Shown: piece after piece, positions 1-8,749 of the stretch
Layout: every line of letters begins with the position of its first letter
How positions within the stretch are numbered: position 1 is the first letter of the stretch
Source of the DNA: Ceratothoa steindachneri
Taxonomy: Eukaryota > Arthropoda > Malacostraca > Isopoda > Cymothoidae
DNA length: 64,000 bases
NCBI GenBank assembly: GCA_963969495.1
Contig: OZ018318.1
Location: 170,707,258 to 170,771,257, forward strand
Direction: 5' to 3'
Made by a program: the position numbers and the translations under genes
Notes under the pieces: model-generated
Databases searched by the model: none
The model's input: the letters and a program-made list of their open reading frames with translations, nothing else
What the model was told of the DNA's origin: nothing

Positions 1-87
1 CTTAGCCAAGTGGAAGCACCACTTCCGATCATAACGAAGTTAAGCCACATTGGGTGTACTAAGTAACCAGAGTCCCTATTTGTGTCG
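1..87 (+). repeat. 5S rRNA-like head of an interspersed repeat
   Basis: The stretch around 26-55 (cttccgatcataacgaagtt followed by aagccacattggg) resembles the middle of eukaryotic 5S rRNA, including the GTTAAGC segment of its internal promoter. The following part, which should hold the intermediate element and box C, is poorly kept. Removing the MITE at 96-433 joins this directly to 434-740, so head and body may be one 5S-derived (SINE3-like) repeat. It is too degenerate and cut off at the window edge to be called a 5S gene. A tRNA A-box-like TAGCCAAGTGG at 3-13 is an alternative reading. Confidence 0.3.
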
Positions 88-95
88 GCTTCAGG

Positions 96-433
96 CAGGG
101 TTGCCCCCCCCATTTTTTTGGGAAAAAGCCCAATGAAACCCAGGTTTTATTCTGGGTTTTTTTCAGAAAATTGGTTTAATAATTATATTAAGGTAAAAAC
201 AGATCACAGTAACATCACTGATCGAGAATTTTGTGTACCCATGATAGCCATAACCTGTAGGAGACATGAATTATTATGAGTCAGTATCAGAGAAATAACC
301 TTAATTTGATACCCATTTGTTGAAATTATAAATATAAATATGCATTTTGAATAAAATAATGATATTTAGCATTCATTTTCTGAAAAAACCCCCTCCAAAC
401 CCGGGTTTTTTTCAAATTTCACTTGAAACCCTG
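96..433. mobile_element. hAT-type MITE (338 bp, non-autonomous)
   Basis: The element starts CAGGGTTGC and ends GAAACCCTG, giving CAGGGTT-type imperfect terminal inverted repeats. It is flanked by an exact 8-bp direct repeat, gcttcagg, at 88-95 and 434-441, the target duplication length of the hAT superfamily. Both ends carry runs of the form CCC...TTTTTT...GGG. It encodes nothing; the only open frame (82-279) is not protein-like. It presumably depended on a hAT transposase supplied in trans. The terminal CAGGGTTG is shared with the larger hAT at 740-4960, so the two may be related, but the interiors differ. Confidence 0.82.
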
Positions 434-567
434 GCTTCAGGGCAGCTGCTAATGATACCTGTGGTTCAAATCACACATTAAACTGTAGGTACCTGCTGAA
501 AAGTGAATGGCATTTTAAATGCCATTTGTCTTTCTTTGAGTACTTGGTTCATGTTTCTTGCGGCCTA

Positions 568-630
568 AGTTCAAATTAGGGAGGTGCGTCATCACCGAGT
601 TGAATTGAACTCTGATGGGACCTGGTAAAG
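568..630 (+). repeat. Interspersed repeat unit, first copy
   Basis: This stretch (caaattaggg... gtcatcaccgagttga... gaactctgatgggacctgg) is matched by a diverged copy at 12833-12892 in the same orientation. It lies in the body that follows the 5S-like head once the MITE is removed. No coding capacity is visible. It is probably part of a SINE-like family; its ends cannot be set from two copies. Confidence 0.5.
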
Positions 631-749
631 ATGTTAGCGAGTCCCCCTCACTCCCTCTCACCATTCATTTTCCTCTACATCTCTCCCCTCAACCAGGCTC
701 TTCCTGAGACTATACCCCTCCCACAGTAACTGTTTCCCACAGGGTTGTT

Positions 750-824
750 TGATTTAAATCAGGTTGATTTTAATCATTGATTTAAATCAAAAGATGTTTT
801 TATAAAAATCCATGATTTAAATCA
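750..824. repeat. Subterminal palindromes TGATTTAAATCA
   Basis: The 12-bp perfect palindrome TGATTTAAATCA occurs at 750-761, 778-789 and 813-824 near the left end, and once at 4915-4926 near the right end. Short repeated subterminal motifs are where hAT transposases bind in characterised members, so this is the likely binding array. That role is inferred from position and repetition only. Confidence 0.6.
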
Positions 825-939
825 TACTACTATCATAAAATTAAAAATAAGGAAAAATGAAAAAATAAGCAAACATTTTTATGCACACTAATTATTTTTT
901 TTAAATTCAGCATAATTAAATAAAAATGACCTTTTATCT

Positions 940-1180
940 ACTTATACAACTGAAATAATTATTTCTTGATTATAAATTAAATATATTTTGTCCTTATTAA
1001 CTAAATTTCCTGAGTTTATTTATACAACTGAAATAATTAGTACTTTCTAAATTTAATATATTTTGATATTTTGTCCTTTTTAACTCAATTTTTCTGAGCT
1101 TACTTATACAAATGAAATTATTATTTCTTAATTGTAAATTAAATATATTTTGCCCATTTTTAACTAAATTTCTTCCAAGT
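940..1180. repeat. Three tandem ~80-bp AT-rich units
   Basis: Three diverged tandem units begin at about 940, 1018 and 1102. Each starts acttatacaa-tgaaat-att and runs through taaattaaatatattttg and taactaaattt to ctgag. They lie inside the left part of the hAT element, between the subterminal palindromes and the end of the transposase frame. They are probably a local duplication within the element; no function is visible. Confidence 0.6.
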
Positions 1181-1527
1181 CTAACTGAATCTAACATATT
1201 TTTTATGCAATATCCTCATCATGTGTTTAATCATGGAGACATGGATTACAAAAGTATAACATTATTTTATCTGAAATTAATTGGTTACTTACAACATATT
1301 TTCAATTATGCATCATCCTTGTTGTTAGAATTGTGTTTATTCATGGACTTGAAAAGAAAAACAAGTTTTGCTGCCTTCTCTGTACCAAGGCGATTCCTCA
1401 GCTTAGAATGTACTAGTCGAAAAGAGGAGAAGACTTGCTCTACTCCAGATGATGAGGCTACGGCAGTCATAAGTTGATGCACTGCTGAGAGAATGTCACT
1501 GCCCTCAAAACCTGTATGAGACTCCCA

Positions 1528-2809
1528 CTATTCAGTAGCTGACATGGTCTTCGTCACAGGTTCTGTAAACTTCATGATAATGGGAACAAGTGCTAGATAT
1601 TTCTCATTGGCATATTCCATTGCCATATTCATCTCTTGTTCATTAAGTACCTTTCCCTGAAGTGAAGGATTAAGCATGTTGGCAAGAAGATGAGCCTTGG
1701 TAATCAACTGTCCATACCTTTTTCTCACCAGTTTTTCCACTTGCTGGTTGTTTTTGAAGTGGTCACATAACTTTCCAAATATCGACTGCTTGAGCAATAG
1801 TTCATTTGTCCCTTTGTACCTGATCTAGAGCCTTAGCTATTGGCTGCAATTGAGCCAATAGCTCCTCAGCAGAGCGTTTGAGCCCAATAGTGGATACCTT
1901 ACTCCTTACAGCCGGATCAATCATTTCCCTGTCAACTTCACAGATCTTCATTAGAATTGGCCAGTTGTTTACATAAATCTTGAGGCAGTCTGACAGAGTG
2001 TTCCATCTAGTATCTTGGGGCATGACCAGATGCCGAACACCTTCCTGATGGTATTTTTTACCTGCATAATTATTCCTGAAGTATTTGACTACAAAACACA
2101 CATGCTCTTTTACATTATCAATTTCTAGGTCATGAGCCAGTAGATTTAGAAGGTGTGCTGCACAACCATAGGAGATGATATTTTGTTCAGTTGATTCTTC
2201 TAGCAGTTTCCTCATTTTGGTAATGTTTGCTGCATTGTATGTCACAATACTACTAACACAACAACCAAGTTGTAAAAGGTACTCAGCAGTGTGGGGATGG
2301 CGTGATGTGTCTACAGTGTCAATTAAATAAATTTGGCCAGTTGATGTTGTTACAGTAACACAAATGTTGGGTTCGTTATGAATGTTAGACCACCCATCTA
2401 TTGCAAGGCATACAGTTTTATTTTTCAGGTCATTTGCACACTTTTCATATTCCTTCTCATAAACCATGGGCAAATATTCATCAGCAATTTGTTGTCTCGA
2501 TGGTGGAGTGTAACCTGGCCTAAGTGTCTCAACCATCTTGCAAAACTGAGGATGCTGCACAAGACAAAATGAAGAATTTGTTGCAAATATCATTCTAGCA
2601 ACTTCTTCATCTAGACTGGCCCTTTGGGAGGCTGAAGTTTGTATGATAAACCTGTCCAGAGATGCTGTTGACTTTTGTTTGACATGTCCAGATTGTGCAG
2701 CATAAGTGAGGGTTGGCCATGATATTTTCGATGCTGGGAGGCTTCTGCAGATGTAGATGCTGATGCTGTGGCTGTAGTTCCTGAAAAAGGGAAAAAAAAA
2801 ATTAAGCAC
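1528..2809 (-). pseudogene. hAT transposase, catalytic and C-terminal part
   Basis: Read on the minus strand, this is the core of a hAT-superfamily transposase of the BED-finger/DUF659-like type. Visible landmarks are the first catalytic block (LAIDGWSNIHNEPN, then VTVTTSTGQIYLIDTVDT), a C-AAHLLNLLAHD block, the QDTRWNTL motif, and the helical segment that continues in another frame (KAHLLANMLNPSLQGK). The main frame runs from about 2790 (preceded by a plausible 3' splice site) to a TGA at about 1802. After that TGA the same frame reads TIAQAVDIWK before a frameshift near 1780 moves the protein into the 1528-1797 frame. One stop and one frameshift therefore separate the parts. The distal C-terminal dimerisation region (hATC) is not seen. 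It would have cut and pasted this element in the nucleus. Confidence 0.85.
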
Positions 2810-3290
2810 CTAACAACAATAGCATTAAAAAACACTATATAATGGGTAGGGGGCTAAGGACACAGGGCGAACGAAGGGATACAAAATATAGGTAAGGTCA
2901 TTGAGTGTACTGGAGAGAGAGAGAGACCATAAAACATATTTAGACCATATAGTTTTATGCCTATTTTTGGTGGAAAGAAATGGGGTCAAATACAAATTAA
3001 ATTAGTATTTTTTGTTGACACTGAAGTGTTAAAACTCCTCAAAATCCACTGCACGGTTTGATGATCGTCAAGATGTTTTCAAGATTTAAAAGTTTATGAG
3101 GTGGAGAAAAAAAATCAGGTTAGTTGAAATAATAGCAGTATTATAGATAATGAAATAATGGTCATAGAGATGATGGAAAAAACATCAATGTTAAGTATTG
3201 GCATCAAGATTTTTTCCCTTTAAATGTCTTTAAAAATTAAAAAAAATATCATAGTACAGTACTTGTTTATCAGATACTAAATTCCTTATC

Positions 3291-3304
3291 TGGATCATCA
3301 AGCT
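3291..3304. repeat. Target site duplication of LINE copy 1 (left)
   Basis: tggatcatcaagct at 3291-3304 is repeated as tggttcatcaagct at 4409-4422 directly after the poly(A) of the LINE fragment. This is a 14-bp target duplication with one difference, proving target-primed insertion into the hAT element. Confidence 0.9.
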
Positions 3305-4408
3305 TTTGGAGCACACATCGTGTCACGCTGGAACCGTGCCAGTGTATACAGATGGCTCCAAGTCCCAAGAGGGGGGCGGCTTCCACGCCATATCCCCTCT
3401 GTTTGAAGTCAGCGGGGCTCTACCAGGCGCTGCGTCTGTCTTCACGGCCGAGCTGGTGGCATTACACCACTCGGTACGGGAGATTACGCGGCGTGCCCGG
3501 TTCGGAGACCGGATTGTGATCTATAGCGACTCACAAAGCGCCCTGAGTGCTCTCGGGGCATTGGAATCTCCGCATCCCCTGGTTCGCGATATCCGTGACG
3601 CCACGGTTTTGGCGAGCCGGGCGGATGTCGAGATTATCTTCTGCTGGGTTCCTGGACATGTAGGAATTGCGGGGAATGAGCGTGCCGATGAGGGCGCCAA
3701 AGAGTCCGCGAGGACTCTGCGACGGGACCAGCGTTTCGCTCTTCCTCACACCGATTACATGGCAGGAATACGGGCAGCTCTTCGGACTGCTTGGCAAAGA
3801 AGATGGGAGACGGTCGAAGGGAACTTAAAGTTGCGTGCCATTGCGCCGCGACTGTTCCCATGGACCTATCCCCCAATGCCGCGCCGGCTTCAGGTTGCTT
3901 TCTGTCGTCTCCGAATCGGACACACTCGTGTGACGCATCGCTATTTGATGGAGCGCTCGCCTGCGCCCCATTGCAACGACTGCGTCGTCCCCCAGACTGT
4001 TGGGCACATTCTTGTCGAATGTCCCAGTCTGGGTGATCTTGGCGCACGATACCTGTCCCGGTACCGGGATGGGCGGGGTCGCTACCGCCTGTCCCTTATA
4101 CTCGGGACAGATTCGTGCACATTGACTTGTTGACTTTTTGGGGAAGGCCGGGCTTCTCCCCTTTATTTAAGGTTTCTGTTTTTTGTTATTGTTTTGTTTG
4201 TAGGTTGCACTCTCTTGCACCTGGGGTGAGGGGGACCTCCCCCCCGCTGCCGGAGATTGCCTCCTGATTGTTAAGTTTTTCCAATTTATATCATTAAGTT
4301 TTCATATTTTTATTTTAAAGTAGCTTAGTTCTAGGCTGTCGTGTTTTTCGGCGACTTATGCCCAAGTGGGTAGTTGCCAGATGGGCTCTATAAAAAAAAA
4401 AAAAAAAA
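3305..4408 (+). mobile_element. I-clade LINE copy 1, 5'-truncated
   Basis: This 1.1-kb 3' end of the window's main LINE family starts inside the ORF2 RNase H region. It carries the 3' UTR, the AGCCTAG-type hairpin, the second hairpin (GGCGACT...AGTTGCC) and a 17-nt poly(A) tail. It is flanked by a 14-bp target duplication and sits between the BED finger and the catalytic part of the hAT transposase. Truncation at the 5' end is the usual outcome of incomplete reverse transcription. Confidence 0.93.
3306..4133 (+). pseudogene. LINE ORF2 C-terminus: RNase H and CCHC finger
   Basis: This open frame of 275 codons is the C-terminal part of ORF2 and has no initiation signal of its own. RNase H landmarks are YTDGS (about residue 15), AEL (about 45), YSDSQ (about 75) and WVPGHVGIAGNERADEGAK (about 115). 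All four acidic D-E-D-D positions are present, including the Asp in ERAD that younger copies lack. Towards the end a C-x2-C-x7-H-x4-C finger (CNDCVVPQTVGHILVEC) is complete. The frame closes about 15 codons before the usual LLPFI end because of a small deletion. The domain would remove the RNA strand during element reverse transcription. Confidence 0.88.
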
Positions 4409-4424
4409 TGGTTCATCAAGCTCC

Positions 4425-4600
4425 TCCTCTGTGGCTTCCACTTCTTGTTGTCTCTGCTGACACTTCTCTCTGTGGGACTTTAATCTTGCCACAAGACCTT
4501 GCAGCTCCACCTGGCAATTTTTGCACTTGGCTCTGCAACCTTTACCAGATTTTGAGGGTAATTTGTCAAAATATTACCAAACTGGATCATGTTTTCGTCC
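4425..4600 (-). pseudogene. hAT transposase BED zinc finger exon
   Basis: On the minus strand one frame reads D-P-V-W, a TAA stop, Y-F-D-K-L-P, then KGCRAKCKNC and LVARLKSHREKC, ending in a Q/E-rich tail. The W-x-YF signature, the C-x2-C pair (KCKNC) and the H-x3-C pair (HREKC) are those of a BED-type zinc finger, the N-terminal DNA-binding domain of many hAT transposases. The TAA between W and YF is an inactivating mutation. The exon's 5' end is unclear. The LINE copy and a putative intron (2810-3290) separate it from the catalytic part. Confidence 0.75.
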
Positions 4601-4960
4601 AGAAGGGTTGACTCGCACAGTTGACATTCTTGCTGTGTGACTTAATAAGAACTGAGACACTGAGTTAATCACTCCTCACAGGGACTGTGTGAGAGACAGG
4701 CCTGAACAAGTTTCAACTGACGTGCCTCTGGCTGGGCACGCTGAGTTATCAAGACGGCTATTAATGGTGAACAAATAATGTGTGTTCTAACATGTTGTGT
4801 GTGTATGTGTATTGTATCTAGTGTTACCAATGTGTGAATAACACTAGTATAATCCATTAATTAACAATTATATCCTTTATTACTGCTGTTATGATTTTCA
4901 TTATAAAAAAAAATTGATTTAAATCAAATAAATCAGATTAAAAAAAAATCAACAACCCTG

Positions 4961-5554
4961 GTTTCCTATTAGACATAATGCCCTCGGTGCCTACACCAAA
5001 TCTTTATTCAGAGGAAGGACCCCCTTCTTCCCCCTCGGCAAGTGGTCGTGAGGCGTTATTCAAAGATTTGTATAGCTGTCCTCCAGAGAAGATAGCACCG
5101 AAGCTCCTAGTCCATCCAAGGATGACTAGAAGATGTGCACCCTCCAAAAAATGGAATCCCTGTCCTCCGAGGTTTAGATGCTGAGGGCAGAAATCAATTG
5201 CATAACGAGCCCAACCCTTCCCCTCAAAGTCTGCAGCGCCGCGTACAGGCCATTCCATCGAAGATTGCCCCGGATCTCCTCGAGCTACGCCTAGAGGCCA
5301 TATTTCTTTAATGGAATTTCTATTGGGTCAAGCCAACTGTCTGGCCCTGTTGAGGCTCGTCTCCTCGCTAGCTGGCCCGGTGTATAAAGGCTTTATGACC
5401 ATACCAGGCAGTGACATTGCAGCTACACCTGGATACGATTTATACTATAAGTTTGTGGATGAGGCCGTCTAATCTTTACTTGCAGAGGCAAAGAAGCCTT
5501 CAATGACAGGTTTACTTTGACTGAGTTGCCTTCCGCTCTCGCTTCATCCGCGGG
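4961..5554 (+). mobile_element. I-clade LINE copy 2, old fragment (left part)
   Basis: This is a heavily diverged and gapped LINE fragment. 5265-5365 matches the ORF1/ORF2 junction of the intact copy (the phrase around ctcgagctacgcctagaggccata, then ttaatggaatt and ggctcgtctcctcg). 5485-5554 matches the start of the reverse transcriptase region (aagaagccttcaatgacagg...cttcatccgcggg). It is cut at 5554 by copy 3 and resumes at 12309. The first 250 bp are only loosely assignable. No frame is intact. Confidence 0.65.
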
Positions 5555-6040
5555 TCCTCGTAAGGGGCGCGGTGATTTGCCTTCCTTGCCGCCGTGCTGA
5601 CGGTACTCAGTGCCCCGTCCGCCCCCAGCTTAGCCTCTTCTTCTTTCAGACAGCCTGTATTTCTTCCCTACAACCTCTCCCACAACTTTCTCTGGTCGGC
5701 CTCTATTTTCACAGGGTAGATGCTGACCTTCTCAGCCAACTATCGTGTATCAGGGCTGAGGGGGAGTGAATAATGTTCCTTAACCCCTGAGCTCCAGTTT
5801 GGGATGGTGGGTTTTTAATAACCTGCTTCATCCACACCCTTACCTTCCTCATATCCCTTATCCTTCTCAGTTCACTATCTATTTTTATTTTTTTTTATAC
5901 CGTCCCTAAAGTGGAGCTGCCAGGTCACCAGGCGGTTGGGGTGGACTTAAATGGCGGCACCTGGCTCTGCCAGCCCTTGCAGAGCAGGCTTCCACGAGAA
6001 GTGATGAGCGTCTGCATCCCGTAAGAAAATTAGGGTCACC

Positions 6041-8737
6041 ATGCCCAATGATGAGAAAACTAAAAAAAAAATCTCCCATCGTCGTAGCCGCCCTTGGGCA
6101 GCCCCACAGAAAAAAAGGAGCCCCCCCCCCTCCCCATGCTCCTGCTTACTCCTCTCCATCGACTATGGGTGTAGGGGACTCACCCCCTTGGCTGCGGGCT
6201 AGTCCGTTTGGGCTTTGCAGCATTTATTTTCAGCACTATTCATTCATTCATTCATTCATTCCCCATCATCCCCTTGTCTGGAGGTGCCTTTGGGCACCTC
6301 CCTGTTTCCAGCGGCAGTCCCCCCTTTACTTTCCAAGGGGACTGCCAAGAAAGCCACCAGGCAGCCCATAGCTGACCGCTCCCCATTGAAGCGGCTCGTT
6401 AGGGCAAAACCCCTTAGGGGGAGAGGGAAGCCAGGCCCCATCGGTCGCTTTCCTCAAAAGACCTGCTGGTTAGAATATTAAACCTAGCGGGGATCAAAGC
6501 CTGTGCCTTCCCAGACTCAACTCGTGACACTGCTGCCAATGGGAGCTGTTATGTCCTGGGGGGGGGGGGCAACTGGAGGCAACCCAGCCTCAGACGTTAG
6601 GGCCTTCCATGGGAGCTAATCCGGGATGGGGCCAAGCACTGAATTGGAGTCCGCCCTTATGCAAGGTCCTCCTCAAACGTTCTGGTTTCCAAGGCAGTAC
6701 AAGGAGGGAAGGGATCTCCTCCGACCAGTGCCCCTGCGACTGCCAAGACCTTCTCCATCTCCAATAAGGACCTGGCTGAGACCAGTCCATCTGGCCTGGG
6801 TGCTTCTGCCGTGAGAGGAGAGAAGGGAGTTTATTTCCCGCCCTCCTCTCATAAAAAGAAAAAAAATTAGAAAAAAGACTAAAAGACTTTGGGCTCGTCT
6901 CAATCCGTGAGGGCTGTGGAGACGGATGGGTCTGCTGCCACTTCGGTAAGCGACCAAGCCAAAATCGACACATCCGGAGCCCCTGACTATAACTATGACC
7001 AAAAGTACGCAGAGTGGAGCCTCGATAACATCGGGAGCCCTCATTCAGAGGTTACCTGGCATTTTCGAGCCCACTGGCTTCAAACGCTTCTTCGTTATTC
7101 AATATACTGATGGCAGCATGTAGGCTAAAGGCAACATGATCCATCAGAGGAGAGCTTTAGCTAGTGTGATTGGTAGAGAGCCGAAGGTGACCCGTTTCTC
7201 GGACGGGGGAGCCTTTTAGCAAATGCGTCGAATCACTCCGAGGCAGCCATGATTAGTGCCCTTCGGACACATAATGGCACGCCTGTGAATGTGACGCCGC
7301 ACTCTACCTTGAACTTCGTGAAAGGAGTCGTTTATGCGAGGGAACTCGTGGACTACTCCATAGAGGACATCACCTTAGAGCTGGCCGATCATGGGGCGGT
7401 CAAGGTCGAACGTGTGATCAGAAAACAGGGAGGGGCCTCGAGACCCACCCTTACATTCTTCGTCACGTTCGACTGTGCCAGTGTGCTGCGATTGCTCCCA
7501 TGGAACTATCCCCTAATGCCACGAAGGCTTGAGGTTGCTTTCTGTCGTCTCCGAATTGGGCACACCGCCATTTGATGGAGCGCTTGCCAGCGCCCTACTG
7601 TGAAGACTGCGTTGTCCCCAGACTTGGGCACATTCTTGTTGAATGTTCCAGTCTGCGCGATCTCCGCGCACGTTACCTGTCCCGGTACCGGGATAGGCGG
7701 GGTCGCTACCGCCTGTCCCTTGTACTCGGGACGAGTTCATGCACATTGACTGGTGGACTGATAGACTTTTTGGGGGAGGCCGGCCTTCTCCCTTTTTTTT
7801 AACTAGGTTTTGTTTTTGTTTTTTTGTTTACTTTGTAAGTCGCACGCTCCTGCGCTGGGTGGAAGCGGAACTCCCCCCCGACGCCGGAGCTTGCTTCTTA
7901 ATTGTTGCCATTTTCCCTTTTTATTGTTTTTCATATTCTTATTTTAAAGTAGCCTAGTGCTAGACTGTCGTGATTGCGGCGAATTATGCCCAAGTGGGTA
8001 GTCGCCAGATATGCTCGTAATTTTTTTTAAAAAACCGACTGTGACATGCTACCTGAGCTGGTGCGTGCCGGTTGGTATCGCTACCGTGTGAAGGCATTCG
8101 TGCCACTGCCGCAGAGGTGCTATTACTGCCACCGCTTCGGCCATAGTAATCGCTCCTGTCGACGTGCAAAGTTGGGGTTACCCGAAGTATGTCTTACTTG
8201 CTTCAAGTCCGCACTCGATAAGTCCAGATCGTGTGTGGCCAAGTGTGTCAATTGCGGAGAGCCGCACCCACCTTCTTCGAAGCAATGTGGCGCATATCTC
8301 CTTAAGAAGGAAATCCTGGCCGTTCAGATTCAGGATCGTCTCTCATTTCGCGAGGCTAAGGACTTTGTCCTGACGCGCCCGGCGCTACCTGGGACGTCTT
8401 ATGCCTCAATGTTGAAAAAGACACCTGCTCCTGGCCCGCCCAGGCCTTCGAGTATGGTCTTTTTCACGCCCATTCGGAATCCTGCTGGTTCTACCCACCC
8501 CGAGCGGTCCCCTGATAAAGCTAAAACCAGCCCCCCCCCCCCTCTTTCCCCCAGCGTGCCCGTTTCCCCTTAAGGCGAAACTGCCATGCGCCTCCACCGA
8601 GTCGTTACACCCCCCAGGAGGCGCCTTCAGCGCATTGTCTGGCCAATAGCGCCCGTTGTTCTGACTCAGAGAAGCGGACGGCCATTTCCCTGAGGGTCTT
8701 CTCTTCGAAGATGGCCGCCGCATCTCCTCCGAGCTAG
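6041..8737 (+). pseudogene. LINE copy 3 ORF1 (gag-like), broken
   Basis: The ORF1 remnant begins at the family start codon (MPNDE-). Recognisable segments are the GTAKKATRQP region (6340-6370) and the conserved core in frame at 7249-7470 (TPHSTLNFVKGVVYARELVDY), which in full copies precedes the zinc knuckles. The frame is then split by the 559-bp insertion 7478-8036 and resumes at 8046 with CYYCHRFGHSNRSC, a second knuckle CLTCFKSALDKSRSC whose His is lost, and CVNCGEPHPPSSKQC. The encoded protein would coat the element RNA. Frameshifts and stops occur in the first half. Confidence 0.75.
7478..8036 (+). mobile_element. I-clade LINE 3' fragment nested in ORF1 of copy 3
   Basis: A 559-bp 3' end (distal RNase H/CCHC finger region, 3' UTR, hairpins and T/A-rich tail) interrupts copy 3's ORF1. 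The target CGACTGTG is duplicated at 7470-7477 and 8037-8044, and the ORF1 reading continues across the gap. It contains the finger segment CEDCVVPRLGHILVEC, with the spacing shortened by one residue. Confidence 0.85.
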
Positions 8738-8749
8738 GTCTGGAGAGCA

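Larger units (their letters stand above)
740..4960 (-). mobile_element. hAT DNA transposon, decayed, with nested LINE
   Basis: The left end is CAGGGTTGTTTGATTTAAATC at 740 and the right end, read on the minus strand, is CAGGGTTGTTGATTTTTT ending at 4960. The flanks are gtttccca (732-739) and gtttccta (4961-4968), an 8-bp target duplication with one difference. Inside, on the minus strand, are a BED zinc finger (4425-4600) and the catalytic part of a hAT transposase (1528-2809). A LINE 3' end (3305-4408) interrupts the space between them. Without that insertion and its duplicated target the element is about 3.1 kb, ordinary for an autonomous hAT. Stop codons and a frameshift show it is dead. 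Confidence 0.9.

Noticed and set aside
3..13. tRNA A-box-like TAGCCAAGTGG
   Set aside because: No B box at tRNA spacing; the next candidate (ggttcaaatc, about 463) is too far even after removing the MITE. Surrounding bases fit a 5S-like sequence better.
3634..4047. Minus-strand frames opposite the LINE RNase H region (repeated in every copy, e.g. 24834-25310, 50595-51071)
   Set aside because: They recur because the LINE recurs; each is the antisense shadow of the ORF2 C-terminus and carries no domain.
6234..6260. (attc)n microsatellite in copy 3 ORF1
   Set aside because: Simple slippage repeat within a dead element; no further meaning seen.
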